Source: Imtechella halotolerans (GTDB lineage: Bacteria > Bacteroidota > Bacteroidia > Flavobacteriales > Flavobacteriaceae). Taken from it: a stretch of 64,000 bases of DNA. Below the pieces are notes generated by a model. That model saw only the letters and a list, made by a program, of their open reading frames with translations. It had not been told where the DNA came from and did not search any database. The translations under genes were made by a program, and so were the position numbers. Location of the stretch: positions 2,761,501 through 2,825,500 of the forward strand of contig NZ_CP117969.2 in the NCBI RefSeq assembly GCF_028743515.2, written 5' to 3'. Below, in pieces: positions 1-9,263 of this stretch. Numbering within the stretch: the first letter of the stretch is position 1; every line of letters begins with the position of its first letter.

Positions 1-275
1 GTATTAAATGTGTAGTTCCCTGTTATTTGTTCATAGGTGTGGTTCTTTTGAGCTACTTCGCTTGGGATAATTAAAGATAAAGCAGATCCTACTACTTTAC
101 CATCCACAATAACTACAAGTTGACCTTCGGGAAATGTATCCAATAGTTTAATTATATGGTGTTCTTTCCAGTACATTTCCTCCAGCTCGCTATATGCTTC
201 GATCATCGAATTTTTCAATTGAAGGTAGTCTTCAATTTTTAAATTTCGTAGTTCAATTTTTCCTATTTCCTGCAT
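1..275 (-). CDS. GNAT-domain protein, N-terminal part (cut by window edge)
   Basis: Only the first 91 codons lie in the window; the gene runs leftward off the edge. The protein begins MQEIGKIELRNLKIEDY and shows the first half of a GNAT acetyltransferase fold, including a beta hairpin LVVIVDGKVVGSALSL and the segment ITGNYTF just before the edge. Flavobacterial proteins with this N-terminus are usually GNAT domains fused to a carbon-nitrogen hydrolase (nitrilase-like) domain; that second domain would lie outside, so the fusion is inferred. The gene is divergent from ssb, and the 185 bp between them carries a phased CGTTTAC repeat that may control both. The ATG at 275 follows no obvious Shine-Dalgarno sequence, which is normal in this phylum. 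Confidence 0.75.
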   Translation of the reverse strand, partial: MQEIGKIELRNLKIEDYLQLKNSMIEAYSELEEMYWKEHHIIKLLDTFPEGQLVVIVDGKVVGSALSLIIPSEVAQKNHTYEQITGNYTFN

Positions 276-315
276 AGAATTGCTGTATTTCAATTTTCTT
301 AAAGATACAAAAAAA

Positions 316-357
316 CGTTTACATTCGTTTACAAACGTTTACTTCCGAAAGTAAATG
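316..357. repeat. Three helically phased CGTTTAC repeats plus an inverted half-site
   Basis: CGTTTAC occurs at 316-322, 326-332 and 336-342, exactly one every 10 bp, followed by GTAAATG in the opposite orientation at 351-357. The array sits between the divergent GNAT gene and ssb. Ten-bp spacing puts the copies on one face of the helix, as in multi-site operators. No regulator is identified. Confidence 0.5.
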
Positions 358-460
358 TTTATCATACATCTTTGATTTATATTAAGTTGCAGATTTGCAA
401 TGTCAGTACACCAAATAACTGATAGTATAGTATTAACTGTTTAATTTAAATCTAGAAATT

Positions 461-793
461 ATGAATGCATTGCGAAATCGAGTACAGTTGATTGGAAACT
501 TGGGGAATGATCCTGAAATTATCAACTTAGAAAGTGGGAAGAAATTAGCTAAATTTTCTATAGCCACTAATGAAAGTTATAAAAATTCCAAAGGGGAAGA
601 AATAAAGGAGACTCAATGGCATACTGTTGTAGCTTGGGGAAAAATAGCAGATATCATTGAAAAATATCTGATTAAAGGCCATGAGGTAGTTATAGAAGGG
701 AAGCTTACATCCCGTACTTATGAAACCAAAGAGGGTGAAAGAAGACATATAACGGAGATACAATGTAATGAGATACTTATGTTGTCTAGGTAG
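461..793 (+). CDS. ssb: Single-stranded DNA-binding protein, short form
   Basis: SSB binds single-stranded DNA during replication, repair and recombination. The 110 residues are essentially one OB-fold: an N-terminal NRVQLIGNLGNDPE strand, the central TQWHTVVAWGKIADIIEKYL core and a YETKEGERRH loop. The protein ends QCNEILMLSR and lacks the disordered linker and the acidic DDDIPF-like tip through which housekeeping SSBs recruit partner proteins. It is therefore more likely a paralogue than the essential SSB, which in this family is usually longer. It stands alone between a divergent gene and a strong terminator. The start ATG matches the usual SSB N-terminus. Confidence 0.92.
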   Translation: MNALRNRVQLIGNLGNDPEIINLESGKKLAKFSIATNESYKNSKGEEIKETQWHTVVAWGKIADIIEKYLIKGHEVVIEGKLTSRTYETKEGERRHITEIQCNEILMLSR

Positions 794-810
794 TTAATTT
801 GAATAACTAA

Positions 811-838
811 AAAGGGTGTTATTAACACCCTTTTTTTA
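811..838. terminator. Bidirectional terminator between ssb and the Lys/Cys-rich gene
   Basis: Arms GGGTGTT (814-820) and AACACCC (824-830) enclose a 3-base loop, with AAA before and a run of T after. It ends ssb on the plus strand and, read in reverse, the converging small gene. Confidence 0.85.
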
Positions 839-1009
839 TTAAGCTACTTTTTTAAGTAAGTCAAACATAGGACATTTAGTACAACGTTTAGATTCACTTT
901 TTTTATACTTCTTACAACACTTAGGCTTACACTTTTTTTCAGCAGTCAAAGCCCTTTCCTTCTTTTCTTTTTTTTTGGATTTCTTTTTCTCCTTTTCTTT
1001 TGCTCCCAA
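839..1009 (-). CDS. Small Lys/Cys-rich protein, TTG start
   Basis: This 56-residue protein is about 40 percent lysine. Its N-terminal half is a Lys/Glu run. The C-terminal half carries cysteines arranged CKPKCCKKYKKSESKRC then TKCPMFDLLKKVA, that is C-x3-CC, then C-x2-C. No ATG lies upstream of the cysteines: the codons before the start read TAA ACC TTG, so TTG at 1009 is the only reasonable initiator. The composition suggests nucleic acid contact plus metal binding, but that is inference. I believe similar short Lys-rich proteins ending in a C-x2-CP motif occur in other flavobacteria; this was not checked. It converges on ssb and shares its terminator. Confidence 0.6.
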   Translation of the reverse strand: MGAKEKEKKKSKKKEKKERALTAEKKCKPKCCKKYKKSESKRCTKCPMFDLLKKVA

Positions 1010-1089
1010 GGTTTATTCCGTTGATTTTCTGAGGCAAAATTAATTATTTAAATTTATTCTAAATAAATTTTAACATACATTTTTAGTGA

Positions 1090-1608
1090 TTAGTTTGTGG
1101 CTGGAGATACTGAACTAGTGATAGTTAGTTGTTGAATGTCTCTATCGAAGAGATAAAGTCCACCTTTATCATCACCAATCATTTTAATTTTATCTAATAT
1201 GGTTCGAGCCATTGCTTCTTCTTCAATTTGTTCGGCTACATACCATTGAAGGAAATTGTGAGTTGCATAATCCTGTTCTTGAAGTGCAATGTGAACAAGG
1301 TTGTTAATGCTTTTTGAAACGAACATTTCATGATCGAATAACTCTTGAAACATCTCTTTAAAGGACGAAAATGATACATTAGGAGCTTTTAGCTCAGAGA
1401 TATGAGCTAGGCCTCCACGCTCATTTACAAACTTAATAAGTTTAAGCATGTGTTGTCTTTCTTCATCCGATTGGCGATACATGAATTGTGATACACCTTC
1501 AAGACCTCGGTGTTCAGCCCAACATGCCATTGCTAAATATATTTGAGAACTCTCAGCCTCAATTCGTATTTGTGCGCTTAATGCATGTTCTATTTTTTCT
1601 GATAACAT
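1090..1608 (-). CDS. ftnA: Ferritin (iron storage)
   Basis: Non-haem ferritin of 172 residues, the standard length. It oxidises Fe(II) and stores iron in a 24-subunit shell. The diiron ferroxidase ligands are all in place using E. coli FtnA numbering: E17, E50, H53, E94, Q127 and E130, together with Y24. The segment YRQSDEERQHMLKL is the signature around E50/H53. The C-terminus (about 157-172) is Thr/Ser-rich and variable. It is monocistronic, with metG downstream on the same strand after about 215 bp in the opposite direction of reading. Confidence 0.97.
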   Translation of the reverse strand: MLSEKIEHALSAQIRIEAESSQIYLAMACWAEHRGLEGVSQFMYRQSDEERQHMLKLIKFVNERGGLAHISELKAPNVSFSSFKEMFQELFDHEMFVSKSINNLVHIALQEQDYATHNFLQWYVAEQIEEEAMARTILDKIKMIGDDKGGLYLFDRDIQQLTITSSVSPATN

Positions 1609-1773
1609 AGTGTAATAGGATTTTTCTTAAAATTACAAAATGTATGGTATTAAACCAAATTAAACCAATGTCTAAATCACGGTACATAGGAAGTGGTTAT
1701 CAATTTAAACCTATGTTAAAAGACACCTTGTTTGAAAAAATATTTATGGTAACCAGGATGGGTACAAGAAAGA

Positions 1774-1819
1774 AAGTAGCTAAGGATTTAACGTATTTGA
1801 ATATCCATAGCTACTTTTT
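1774..1819 (-). terminator. Terminator after metG
   Basis: The arms AAAGTAGCTA/TAGCTACTTT are extended inward by GGAT/ATCC around one A-A mismatch, with a 15-base loop. Read on the minus strand it follows the metG stop and is trailed by a TTTCTTTCTT tract. The hairpin is also usable on the plus strand. Confidence 0.65.
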
Positions 1820-1822
1820 AAA

Positions 1823-3877
1823 TTAATTTATTGTTTCTCCATTGTTGACTCCATCAGTATCAGGGTTTAGAAAAACAAGTTTGCCCTGTGAGTCCTCTGT
1901 CATTAAAATCATTCCTTCACTCTCAACACCACGTAGTTTTCTCGGAGCTAGGTTTACTAGTACGGTTACTCGTTTCCCTATGATTTCTTCTGGCTTAAAG
2001 CTTTCAGCAATACCAGAAACAATAGTTCGGATATCGATTCCAGTGTCAATTTTTAAGATTAGAAGTTTGTTAGCTTTTGGCATTTTTTCAGCCTCAATTA
2101 TTGTCCCAATTCGCATGTCAATTTTCGCAAAATCTTCATATGAAATAGTAGATTTCTGGGGAATTATCGTTTTGCTTTCTGCCTCATTTAGTTTTTTGGT
2201 AGCCTCTAATTTATCCAATTGATATTGGATAGTTTCATCCTCTATTTTACTAAATAACAATTCGGCCTGATTGATAGTATGACCTGCATTAATTAATGGT
2301 CTCTCCACACTTACATTCTTCCAAGAAACATTGTCTGGAGAAATGTTTAACATTTTTCTAAGTTTTGTAGATGTAAATGGGAGAAAAGGTTCACATACTG
2401 CGGTTAAGGCAGCCGCAATCTGTAAAGCTACATACATAATTGTCTGAACACGATTTTCGTCTGTTTTGATAAGTTTCCACGGCTCTTCATCAGCTAAATA
2501 CTTGTTTCCAAGACGTGCTAGGTTCATTAATTCTTGGCTAGCCTCTCTAAAACGGTAACGTTCTAAGGATTGGGATAAAGTATCAGGAAAAGCACGCATT
2601 TGACTAAGTGTTTGCGTATCGATTTCATTAAAAGAAGAAGGTTCAGGAACAGTACCGTTATAATATTTGTTTGTGAGTACAATTACGCGGTTGATAAAAT
2701 TGCCAAGGATCGCAACTAGTTCGTTATTGTTTCTCGCTTGAAAATCTTTCCAAGTAAAATCATTGTCTTTGGTTTCAGGTGCATTTGCTGTAAGTGCGTA
2801 TCGAAGAACATCCTGTTGATCAGGAAATTCTTGTAAATACTCATGAAGCCAGACAGCCCAATTTTTAGAAGTAGAAAGTTTGTTTCCTTCCAAATTCAAA
2901 AATTCATTTGCAGGTACATTTTCAGGAAGTATATAACTTCCTTCAGCTTTAAGCATGGCTGGGAAAATAATGCAGTGAAATACTATATTGTCTTTACCAA
3001 TAAAATGAACTAGTTTCGTATTTGAATCTTTCCAATATGGAGTCCAATCTTTTCCTTCTCTTTCTGCCCATTCTTTTGTAGATGAAATATATCCTATTGG
3101 TGCATCGAACCATACGTATAGAACTTTTCCTTGAGCACCAGGGACCGGTACAGGAATTCCCCAGTCAAGATCTCGTGTAACAGCACGTGGTTTCAAACCA
3201 TCTTCAAGCCAGCTTTTAACCTGTCCGTAAACGTTAGGCTTCCAATCATTTTTATGTCCTTCAAGTATCCATTCTCTTAAAAATGAATCGTATCGATCTA
3301 AGGGTAGAAACCAGTGTTTAGTTTGTTTCAGTGTTGGTTGAGTACCAGTAATGGTCGATTTAGGATTAATAAGATCCGTAGCATTAAGGGAACTTCCGCA
3401 TTTTTCACACTGATCTCCATAGGCTTCTTCATTGCCACATTTAGGACAGGTTCCAATTACAAATCGATCTGCTAAGAATTGTCCTGCTTTATCATCATAT
3501 AATTGTTCTGTAACCTCTTCAATGAAATCTCCATTGTCATATAGTTTTTTAAAAAAATCAGATGCTGTGTCATGGTGTATGGCGGCAGATGTACGAGAGT
3601 AATTATCAAAGGAAATTCCAAATTCCTCAAATGAATTTTTGATAATAGTATGGTATTTATCGATTACCTGTTGAGGAGTAATACCCTCTTTTTTTGCCTT
3701 CATGGAGATTGCTACGCCATGCTCATCACTCCCACATATAAAGGCAACATCATTGCCAGTAAGTCTAAGGTATCGTGAATATATATCGGCAGGTACATAA
3801 ACACCAGCTAAATGGCCTATATGGATTGGGCCGTTAGTGTAGGGTAAAGCAGCAGTAATCGTATATCTCTGTGACAT
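1823..3877 (-). CDS. metG: Methionyl-tRNA synthetase
   Basis: Charges tRNA-Met with methionine. The 684 residues contain the class I HIGH motif at 19-22 ([14 protein letters not shown]), a zinc-knuckle insertion with two C-x2-C pairs (CPKC and CEKC, about residues 143-161), and the KMSKS-equivalent written KLSTS. The anticodon-binding helical domain follows, and residues from about 575 form a C-terminal EMAP-like tRNA-binding domain ([15 protein letters not shown], ending in an NLAPRKLRG segment), which makes this the long, dimer-type enzyme. It has its own terminator and diverges from the LD-carboxypeptidase gene. Confidence 0.98.
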   Translation of the reverse strand: MSQRYTITAALPYTNGPIHIGHLAGVYVPADIYSRYLRLTGNDVAFICGSDEHGVAISMKAKKEGITPQQVIDKYHTIIKNSFEEFGISFDNYSRTSAAIHHDTASDFFKKLYDNGDFIEEVTEQLYDDKAGQFLADRFVIGTCPKCGNEEAYGDQCEKCGSSLNATDLINPKSTITGTQPTLKQTKHWFLPLDRYDSFLREWILEGHKNDWKPNVYGQVKSWLEDGLKPRAVTRDLDWGIPVPVPGAQGKVLYVWFDAPIGYISSTKEWAEREGKDWTPYWKDSNTKLVHFIGKDNIVFHCIIFPAMLKAEGSYILPENVPANEFLNLEGNKLSTSKNWAVWLHEYLQEFPDQQDVLRYALTANAPETKDNDFTWKDFQARNNNELVAILGNFINRVIVLTNKYYNGTVPEPSSFNEIDTQTLSQMRAFPDTLSQSLERYRFREASQELMNLARLGNKYLADEEPWKLIKTDENRVQTIMYVALQIAAALTAVCEPFLPFTSTKLRKMLNISPDNVSWKNVSVERPLINAGHTINQAELLFSKIEDETIQYQLDKLEATKKLNEAESKTIIPQKSTISYEDFAKIDMRIGTIIEAEKMPKANKLLILKIDTGIDIRTIVSGIAESFKPEEIIGKRVTVLVNLAPRKLRGVESEGMILMTEDSQGKLVFLNPDTDGVNNGETIN

Positions 3878-3956
3878 AGTGTATATTTTCTAAAGGCACA
3901 AAAATAACGATTCCTATTGATAAATTCTGTATTTTGGTAACGCTAAAGAAAAATGA

Positions 3957-4847
3957 ATGTTACTACCTAAACCATTACAGCCAGGTGATACAGTGGCTAT
4001 TGTTGCTACTGCAAGAAAAATTGATGAAGAGGAACTTACTGCAGCAGTCGCATTACTTGAAAGCTGGGGGCTAAAAGTACTCATAGGGAATTCTATAGGC
4101 TTACAAGATCGGCAATTTGCTGGTACAGATTCGGAACGTTTTGCTGATTTTCAAACCATGTTGTACAATCCTACTGTAAAGGGTATTTGGTGTGCTAGAG
4201 GAGGATATGGTACTGTCCGCATAATTGACATACTTAATTTTTCAGATTTTTCTAACCATCCTAAATGGATAGTGGGATATTCTGATATAACAGTATTGCA
4301 TTCCCATTTGAATACCTTGAGAATTGCCTCTATGCATGCTACTATGCCTGTAAATATTTCTAGGAATTCTGCGGCATCGCTTGCATCTCTAAAGACTGCC
4401 TTATTCGGACAGAAGAATGTGTATGATTTTCCACATGAAAGTAAGAAATTGGATACCATTACCGGAGAATTGGTAGGTGGAAATCTTTCCATTCTATATA
4501 GTTTATTGGGATCTTCTAGTAGTATAGATACCCGTGGGAAGATTTTGTTTTTGGAAGATTTAGATGAGTACTTATACCATGTAGATCGTATGATGATGAA
4601 TCTTAAGCGTAATGGTTATTTTGATGAGATTAAGGCGTTGTTAGTTGGTGGGATGACTAAAATGAAAGACAACTCCATTCCTTTTGGTAAAACCGCCAGA
4701 GAAATTATAGAAGATGTATGTAAGAATTTTGATTTTCCAATTATTTTTGATGTACCTGCTGGTCATATTCAGGACAATAGGACCTTAATTATTGGTAAAG
4801 AAATTACAATTAAAATTGGGTATGATAAAGTTCAATTAATCCAATAA
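3957..4847 (+). CDS. LD-carboxypeptidase (peptidase S66, LdcA/MccF-like)
   Basis: Cytoplasmic serine peptidase family that removes the terminal D-alanine from murein tetrapeptides during cell-wall recycling; MccF members instead cleave microcin C. Of 296 residues, the Ser-Glu-His triad is visible: S109 in VGYSDIT, E200 in LFLEDLDE and H270 in PAGHIQDN. The ARGGYGT motif (80-86), characteristic of the family, is present. There is no signal peptide. A nearby ATG four bases upstream (3953) is in another frame. It diverges from metG, and the roughly 80 bp between must hold both promoters. The choice between LdcA and MccF cannot be made from the motifs alone. Confidence 0.92.
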   Translation: MLLPKPLQPGDTVAIVATARKIDEEELTAAVALLESWGLKVLIGNSIGLQDRQFAGTDSERFADFQTMLYNPTVKGIWCARGGYGTVRIIDILNFSDFSNHPKWIVGYSDITVLHSHLNTLRIASMHATMPVNISRNSAASLASLKTALFGQKNVYDFPHESKKLDTITGELVGGNLSILYSLLGSSSSIDTRGKILFLEDLDEYLYHVDRMMMNLKRNGYFDEIKALLVGGMTKMKDNSIPFGKTAREIIEDVCKNFDFPIIFDVPAGHIQDNRTLIIGKEITIKIGYDKVQLIQ

Positions 4848-4985
4848 TTTCTTAATTATACGTTATAAGGGAGTTTTATATAGGAAGTGAAGTTGAATTG
4901 GATGATGGAAGAAAGCTATCTTAAGGCTATTGAAAGGATTGCAAACGAGATATAGGGTATAAAGGTAATCATTTCTATCTATTTG

Positions 4986-5017
4986 TTGTTTCAAATAAAA
5001 CAATTTGTATATTTTTG
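4986..5017 (+). promoter_or_regulatory. Predicted promoter of the ACT-like gene
   Basis: TTG at 4986-4988 and TATTTTTG at 5010-5017, separated by 21 bp, match the Bacteroidota consensus TTG / TAnnTTTG. This places the start of transcription about 65 bases before the ATG at 5088. The rest of the gap 4848-4985 shows only a 17-codon open frame that looks vestigial. Confidence 0.5.
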
Positions 5018-5087
5018 TAAAACAAAATGTTCTTTTTAAGAAAAAAGATAACACTTCGTTTATTGTATAACTTTTTTGTTGATTGCC

Positions 5088-5747
5088 ATGAAAACCATTT
5101 CCTCTGTTGTTGAAGAGTATATCAAAGCAAAACCTTTTTTACAAAGTGCCTTGGCTCAAGGGATTATTAATCTAACTTCTTTGTCTCGAATCATAAAGGA
5201 AGAAATTCAAGATGATCTTGGGAAGGATGTTCGTAATGGTGCAATTGTCATGGCATTAAAGCGCTTATCTTCAGATATGGAGTTCCGTGCTACACATCGT
5301 ATTTTGAAAGTATTGAAAAATATTGGTGAAATTACAGTCCGATCTTCCTTAACTGATTATACATTTTTGGTCTCTGAAACTATACTTACTAAACAGGCGA
5401 CTTTATTAAAAGAGATTAATAATAATAAGGATGTCTTTTATACTTCTTCAAGAGGGGTTAATGAAACGAACATTGTTGTTAGTAGTTCAATGACTAAGAC
5501 AGTGGAGGAGATATTTAAAGAGGAAAAATTATTACAAAAACTTACTGATCTGTCTTCAATCACTGTAAAACTTCCTGAGGAAAATGTTTCCGTCCCGGGT
5601 ATTTATTATTTTATTTTTCAACGATTAGCATGGGAAGGCGTTACTATGAATGAAGTGATTTCTACCTCAAATGAATTTACAATAATTGTTCCTGAAGATC
5701 AGATAGACAAAGCATTTAGAGTGATTAAGGATTTAAAAAATTTGTAA
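5088..5747 (+). CDS. Uncharacterised protein with a C-terminal ACT-like domain
   Basis: I recognise no specific function. The protein has 219 residues when started at the ATG; a TTG four codons earlier (5076) is possible. The N-terminal half is helical with SALAQGIINLTSLSRIIK and DVRNGAIVMALKRLS, resembling a winged-helix arrangement. The C-terminal 60 residues, VPGIYYFIFQRLAWEGVTM to the end, follow the beta-alpha-beta pattern of an ACT domain as in aspartate kinase, where such modules bind amino acids. A regulatory protein sensing an amino acid is therefore plausible. It is monocistronic with a clear promoter and terminator. To my knowledge it is common in flavobacteria and often mislabelled as aspartate kinase. 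Confidence 0.7.
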   Translation: MKTISSVVEEYIKAKPFLQSALAQGIINLTSLSRIIKEEIQDDLGKDVRNGAIVMALKRLSSDMEFRATHRILKVLKNIGEITVRSSLTDYTFLVSETILTKQATLLKEINNNKDVFYTSSRGVNETNIVVSSSMTKTVEEIFKEEKLLQKLTDLSSITVKLPEENVSVPGIYYFIFQRLAWEGVTMNEVISTSNEFTIIVPEDQIDKAFRVIKDLKNL

Positions 5748-5750
5748 TAG

Positions 5751-5776
5751 AAGACCGGCAAATGCCAGTCTTTTTA
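5751..5776. terminator. Bidirectional terminator between the ACT-like gene and mfd
   Basis: AAGACCGGCA (5751-5760) pairs with TGCCAGTCTT around an AA loop with one C-A mismatch, followed by a T run on the plus strand. It overlaps the mfd stop codon at 5774-5776. Confidence 0.75.
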
Positions 5777-8700
5777 TAAGGACCTTTCAGTAGGTAAAAA
5801 GGTGTTGATTAGTGTAAGGCCTTTAGAAACAGAAGTGATATTATCGAAAGTTAAAAGCAGTCTCAAGCCACTCCGAGTTTGTTTTTCTTTTATTTTTGCG
5901 ATAGAGTGATTTTGCTGGACCCAGCTTAGCACATTTCTAAATGAACTACTTTGATAAAAGTTACTTTGTTGGTCAGCTATAAAATAACCGATCATTTTTC
6001 CTTGTTTTAATACAATGCGTTCTAAGCCCATTTTGGTTGCAATCCATTTTATTCGAACACTATTTAGTAAATCACTGGCTTCATCTGGAAGAGCTCCGAA
6101 ACGATCAATTAATCTTGCTTCGTAGGCTTGAAGTTCATCTTCATTAGTAAGGGTGCTTAATTCATTATATAAATTTAGTCTTTCAGTTACACTATTAACA
6201 TAATTATCAGGGAAAAGTAATTGGAAGTCACTGTCTAGTTGAGTATCTTTTAAATAAACTTTATCTGTTTCTGATGTTGGATAAAGATCGGCAAATTCAT
6301 TTTCTTTTAGTTCTTCGATAGCTTCTTGAAGTATTTTTTGGTAAGTGTCAAATCCAATTTCATTAATGAATCCACTTTGCTCTCCTCCCAATAAGTCTCC
6401 TGCTCCTCGAATCTCCAAATCTTTCATTGCTATATTGAATCCACTACCCAAATCTGAAAATTGTTCAAGAGCTTGAATGCGTTTCCTGGCATCATCAGTC
6501 ATTGCGGAATAGGGAGGAGTAATGAAATAGCAAAATGCTTTTTTGTTACTTCTTCCCACACGACCACGCATTTGGTGTAAGTCAGAGAGGCCAAAGTTAT
6601 TCGCATTATTGATAAAAATAGTATTGGCATTAGGGACATCAAGACCACTTTCAATGATGGTGGTTGCTACTAATACGTCGAAATGACCCTCCATAAAGGC
6701 TAGCATTAGTTGTTCCAATTTTTTTCCATCCATTTGACCGTGACCAATTCCTATTTTAGCATCTGGTACCAGACGCTGAATCATACCAGCTACTTCTTTT
6801 ATGTTTTCAACCCTGTTGTGTATAAAAAACACCTGTCCTCCTCTTTGAATTTCATATGATACTGCATCCCGAATTAATTCTTCAGAAAAGCGTATAACTT
6901 GACTTTCTATAGGATATCGGTTTGGTGGTGGTGTAGTTATTACAGAGAGATCTCTGGCTGCCATTAAGCTAAATTGTAATGTACGTGGTATAGGAGTTGC
7001 AGTAAGTGTAAGGACATCTATGTTCTCTTTCAGTGATTTGAGTTTGTCTTTAACTGCGACACCGAACTTTTGTTCTTCATCTACAATAAGTAACCCCAGA
7101 TCTTTGAAAATTACTTTTTCACCCGCTAGTTGATGCGTGCCAATAATGATATCCACTTTTCCCTCTGCAAGTCTATCAAGAGTTTCCCTTTTTTCTTTTG
7201 CCGTTCTAAATCTATTCAGATATTCTACATTAACTGGGAAATCCTTTAGACGTTCTCTAAAGGTCTTAAAGTGCTGAAATGCAAGGATTGTGGTTGGTAC
7301 AAGAATGGCTACTTGTTTTCCATTATCTACTGCCTTAAAAGCGGCCCTTACGGCTACTTCTGTTTTTCCGAAACCAACGTCACCACAAACAAGTCTGTCC
7401 ATAGGACGATCAAGCTCCATATCTGCTTTAACATCGATAGTTGCCTTACTTTGGTCTGGTGTGTCTTCATAAAGAAAAGAAGCTTCTAGTTCGTTCTGTA
7501 GGTAACTATCTGGACCAAAAGCATATCCTTTCTCAGTTTTTCTTTTTGCATAAAGATTTATGAGGTTAAAAGCAATTTCCTTAACACGCGTTTTGGTTTT
7601 TTGTTTTAGCGCTTTCCATGCATTACTTCCAAGTTTATATATTTTTGGGGGTTTGCCATCTTTACCATTGTATTTGGTGATTTTATGCAAGGAATGAATA
7701 CTGACATAAAGGATATCTCGTTCTCCGTAGATTAGTTTAATTGCTTCTTGCATTTTTCCTTCCACTTCAATTTTCTGAAGACCTGCAAATTTTCCTATTC
7801 CATGATCTATGTGGGTGACAAAATCACCTATTTCAAGATTAGTGAGTTCTTTTAGTGTTATTGATTGTTTTTTGGCGTAACCATTTTTAAGGTTAAACTT
7901 ATGATATCGTTCAAAAATCTGATGATCAGTGTAACATACTATTTTATTATCTGTGTCGACAAAGCCTTGATACATTGAGAATACCAAAGTTTTATAAGGT
8001 ACTTCGGTTTCCATTTCATCAAAAATATCATGAAAACGCTTTGCCTGTTGTTCACTCACGCATGCAATGTAATTAGTATACCCTTCCTCATGTCTTTGAT
8101 TCAGATTTTCAATTAGTAGATCAAAGTGTTTATTGAATGATGGTTGGGGCTGCATATGATATTGTAGTGTCTTTTCTGCAACTATCGCTTCTGAGCTTAC
8201 TTCTACAACACTAAAATTGAGTATACCTTTTTTGAAATTTTCACCATTACAGAATAATTCTTCTGGTGTGTTATGTTTGACTTCTGAAGAAAGTTTTGTA
8301 AACGCTTCTTCTGCCTTAATAAACAGGGAGTCCATTCTTCCTGAAGCCAGAGCGATATCCTGAGTAAAGACAATTGTCTTTGAAGATATGTAGTCTAGAA
8401 AGTTTTGCCGTGATTCTTCTAATAATTTATTTTCTACATTTGGAATTATAGTTATTTTTCGAATTCGATCAGTTGAAAGCTGTGTTTCGACATCAAAAGT
8501 TCGGATACTATCAATTTCATCTCCAAAGAATTCAATTCTGTAAGGTTCATTATGAGAAAAAGAAAACACATCTAGAATTCCACCGCGTACCGAAAATTCT
8601 CCTGGTTCGGTAACAAAATCAACCCTGTGAAATTGATACTCAAATAGTACCTCATTAATGAAATCGATGGAAAGTGTATCGCCAATTTGGATTTTCAGGG

Positions 8701-9160
8701 TGTTTTTTTCTAATTCTTTTCGAGTTACAACCTTTTCAAAAAGGGCATCTGGATAGGTTACAATTAAAGCTGGTTTTTTTCGAGAGTTTAATCTGTTTAG
8801 AACTTCAGCACGAAGTAATACATTTGCATTATCTGTTTCTTCAATTTGGTATGGTCTCCTGTAACTGCCAGGGTAAAAAAGTACGTGTGTATCGCCTAGT
8901 AATTGTTCTAGATCATTTAAGTAATAAGCGGCTTCTTCTTTATCATTAAGTATGAATAAAAAGGGTAAATCTGTCTGTTTGAAAGTATTTGAAATTAGAA
9001 GTGATAATGAGGTTCCTACCAGTCCTTTAAGGTGAACTCGTGACGGAAAATGTTCTAATTCCGAATTTAATTGGGTGGCTTGGTACGATTGTTCGTAAGC
9101 CTGAATAAGGGAAGCGATACTCACAGAGATTTTTTTTGCAAATATATTGTAAAATGTCAT
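5774..9160 (-). CDS. mfd: Transcription-repair coupling factor Mfd
   Basis: ATP-dependent translocase that removes RNA polymerase stalled at lesions and recruits UvrA. The 1128 residues show the family order: UvrB-homology region in the N-terminal third (FSVRGGILDVFSF, YRIEFFGDEIDSIR), the RNA-polymerase-interacting CarD-like domain (GDFVTHIDHGIGKFAGL), then the superfamily 2 motor with Walker A GDVGFGKTE (593-601), the DEEQ box (IVDEEQKFGV), motif III LTATPIPRTL and motif VI QMRGRVGRS. The C-terminal TRCF domain closes the protein. It is the only gene in its transcription unit, and its terminator is shared with the converging ACT-like gene. Confidence 0.98.
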   Translation of the reverse strand: MTFYNIFAKKISVSIASLIQAYEQSYQATQLNSELEHFPSRVHLKGLVGTSLSLLISNTFKQTDLPFLFILNDKEEAAYYLNDLEQLLGDTHVLFYPGSYRRPYQIEETDNANVLLRAEVLNRLNSRKKPALIVTYPDALFEKVVTRKELEKNTLKIQIGDTLSIDFINEVLFEYQFHRVDFVTEPGEFSVRGGILDVFSFSHNEPYRIEFFGDEIDSIRTFDVETQLSTDRIRKITIIPNVENKLLEESRQNFLDYISSKTIVFTQDIALASGRMDSLFIKAEEAFTKLSSEVKHNTPEELFCNGENFKKGILNFSVVEVSSEAIVAEKTLQYHMQPQPSFNKHFDLLIENLNQRHEEGYTNYIACVSEQQAKRFHDIFDEMETEVPYKTLVFSMYQGFVDTDNKIVCYTDHQIFERYHKFNLKNGYAKKQSITLKELTNLEIGDFVTHIDHGIGKFAGLQKIEVEGKMQEAIKLIYGERDILYVSIHSLHKITKYNGKDGKPPKIYKLGSNAWKALKQKTKTRVKEIAFNLINLYAKRKTEKGYAFGPDSYLQNELEASFLYEDTPDQSKATIDVKADMELDRPMDRLVCGDVGFGKTEVAVRAAFKAVDNGKQVAILVPTTILAFQHFKTFRERLKDFPVNVEYLNRFRTAKEKRETLDRLAEGKVDIIIGTHQLAGEKVIFKDLGLLIVDEEQKFGVAVKDKLKSLKENIDVLTLTATPIPRTLQFSLMAARDLSVITTPPPNRYPIESQVIRFSEELIRDAVSYEIQRGGQVFFIHNRVENIKEVAGMIQRLVPDAKIGIGHGQMDGKKLEQLMLAFMEGHFDVLVATTIIESGLDVPNANTIFINNANNFGLSDLHQMRGRVGRSNKKAFCYFITPPYSAMTDDARKRIQALEQFSDLGSGFNIAMKDLEIRGAGDLLGGEQSGFINEIGFDTYQKILQEAIEELKENEFADLYPTSETDKVYLKDTQLDSDFQLLFPDNYVNSVTERLNLYNELSTLTNEDELQAYEARLIDRFGALPDEASDLLNSVRIKWIATKMGLERIVLKQGKMIGYFIADQQSNFYQSSSFRNVLSWVQQNHSIAKIKEKQTRSGLRLLLTFDNITSVSKGLTLINTFLPTERSL

Positions 9161-9263
9161 TAAAGTGTGGTAATAGGGTGGTTGTCATACTTTAAAAAAA
9201 GTTAAAGTAGGGTTTCTTTAGTTATAGGAATATGTATCTTTACAGCAAACTAAAAAGATAAAA

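Noticed and set aside
1644-1826. 60-codon plus-strand frame between ferritin and metG
   Set aside because: It overlaps the metG terminator hairpin and the composition (many Lys, Met, no domain) looks like translated non-coding DNA.
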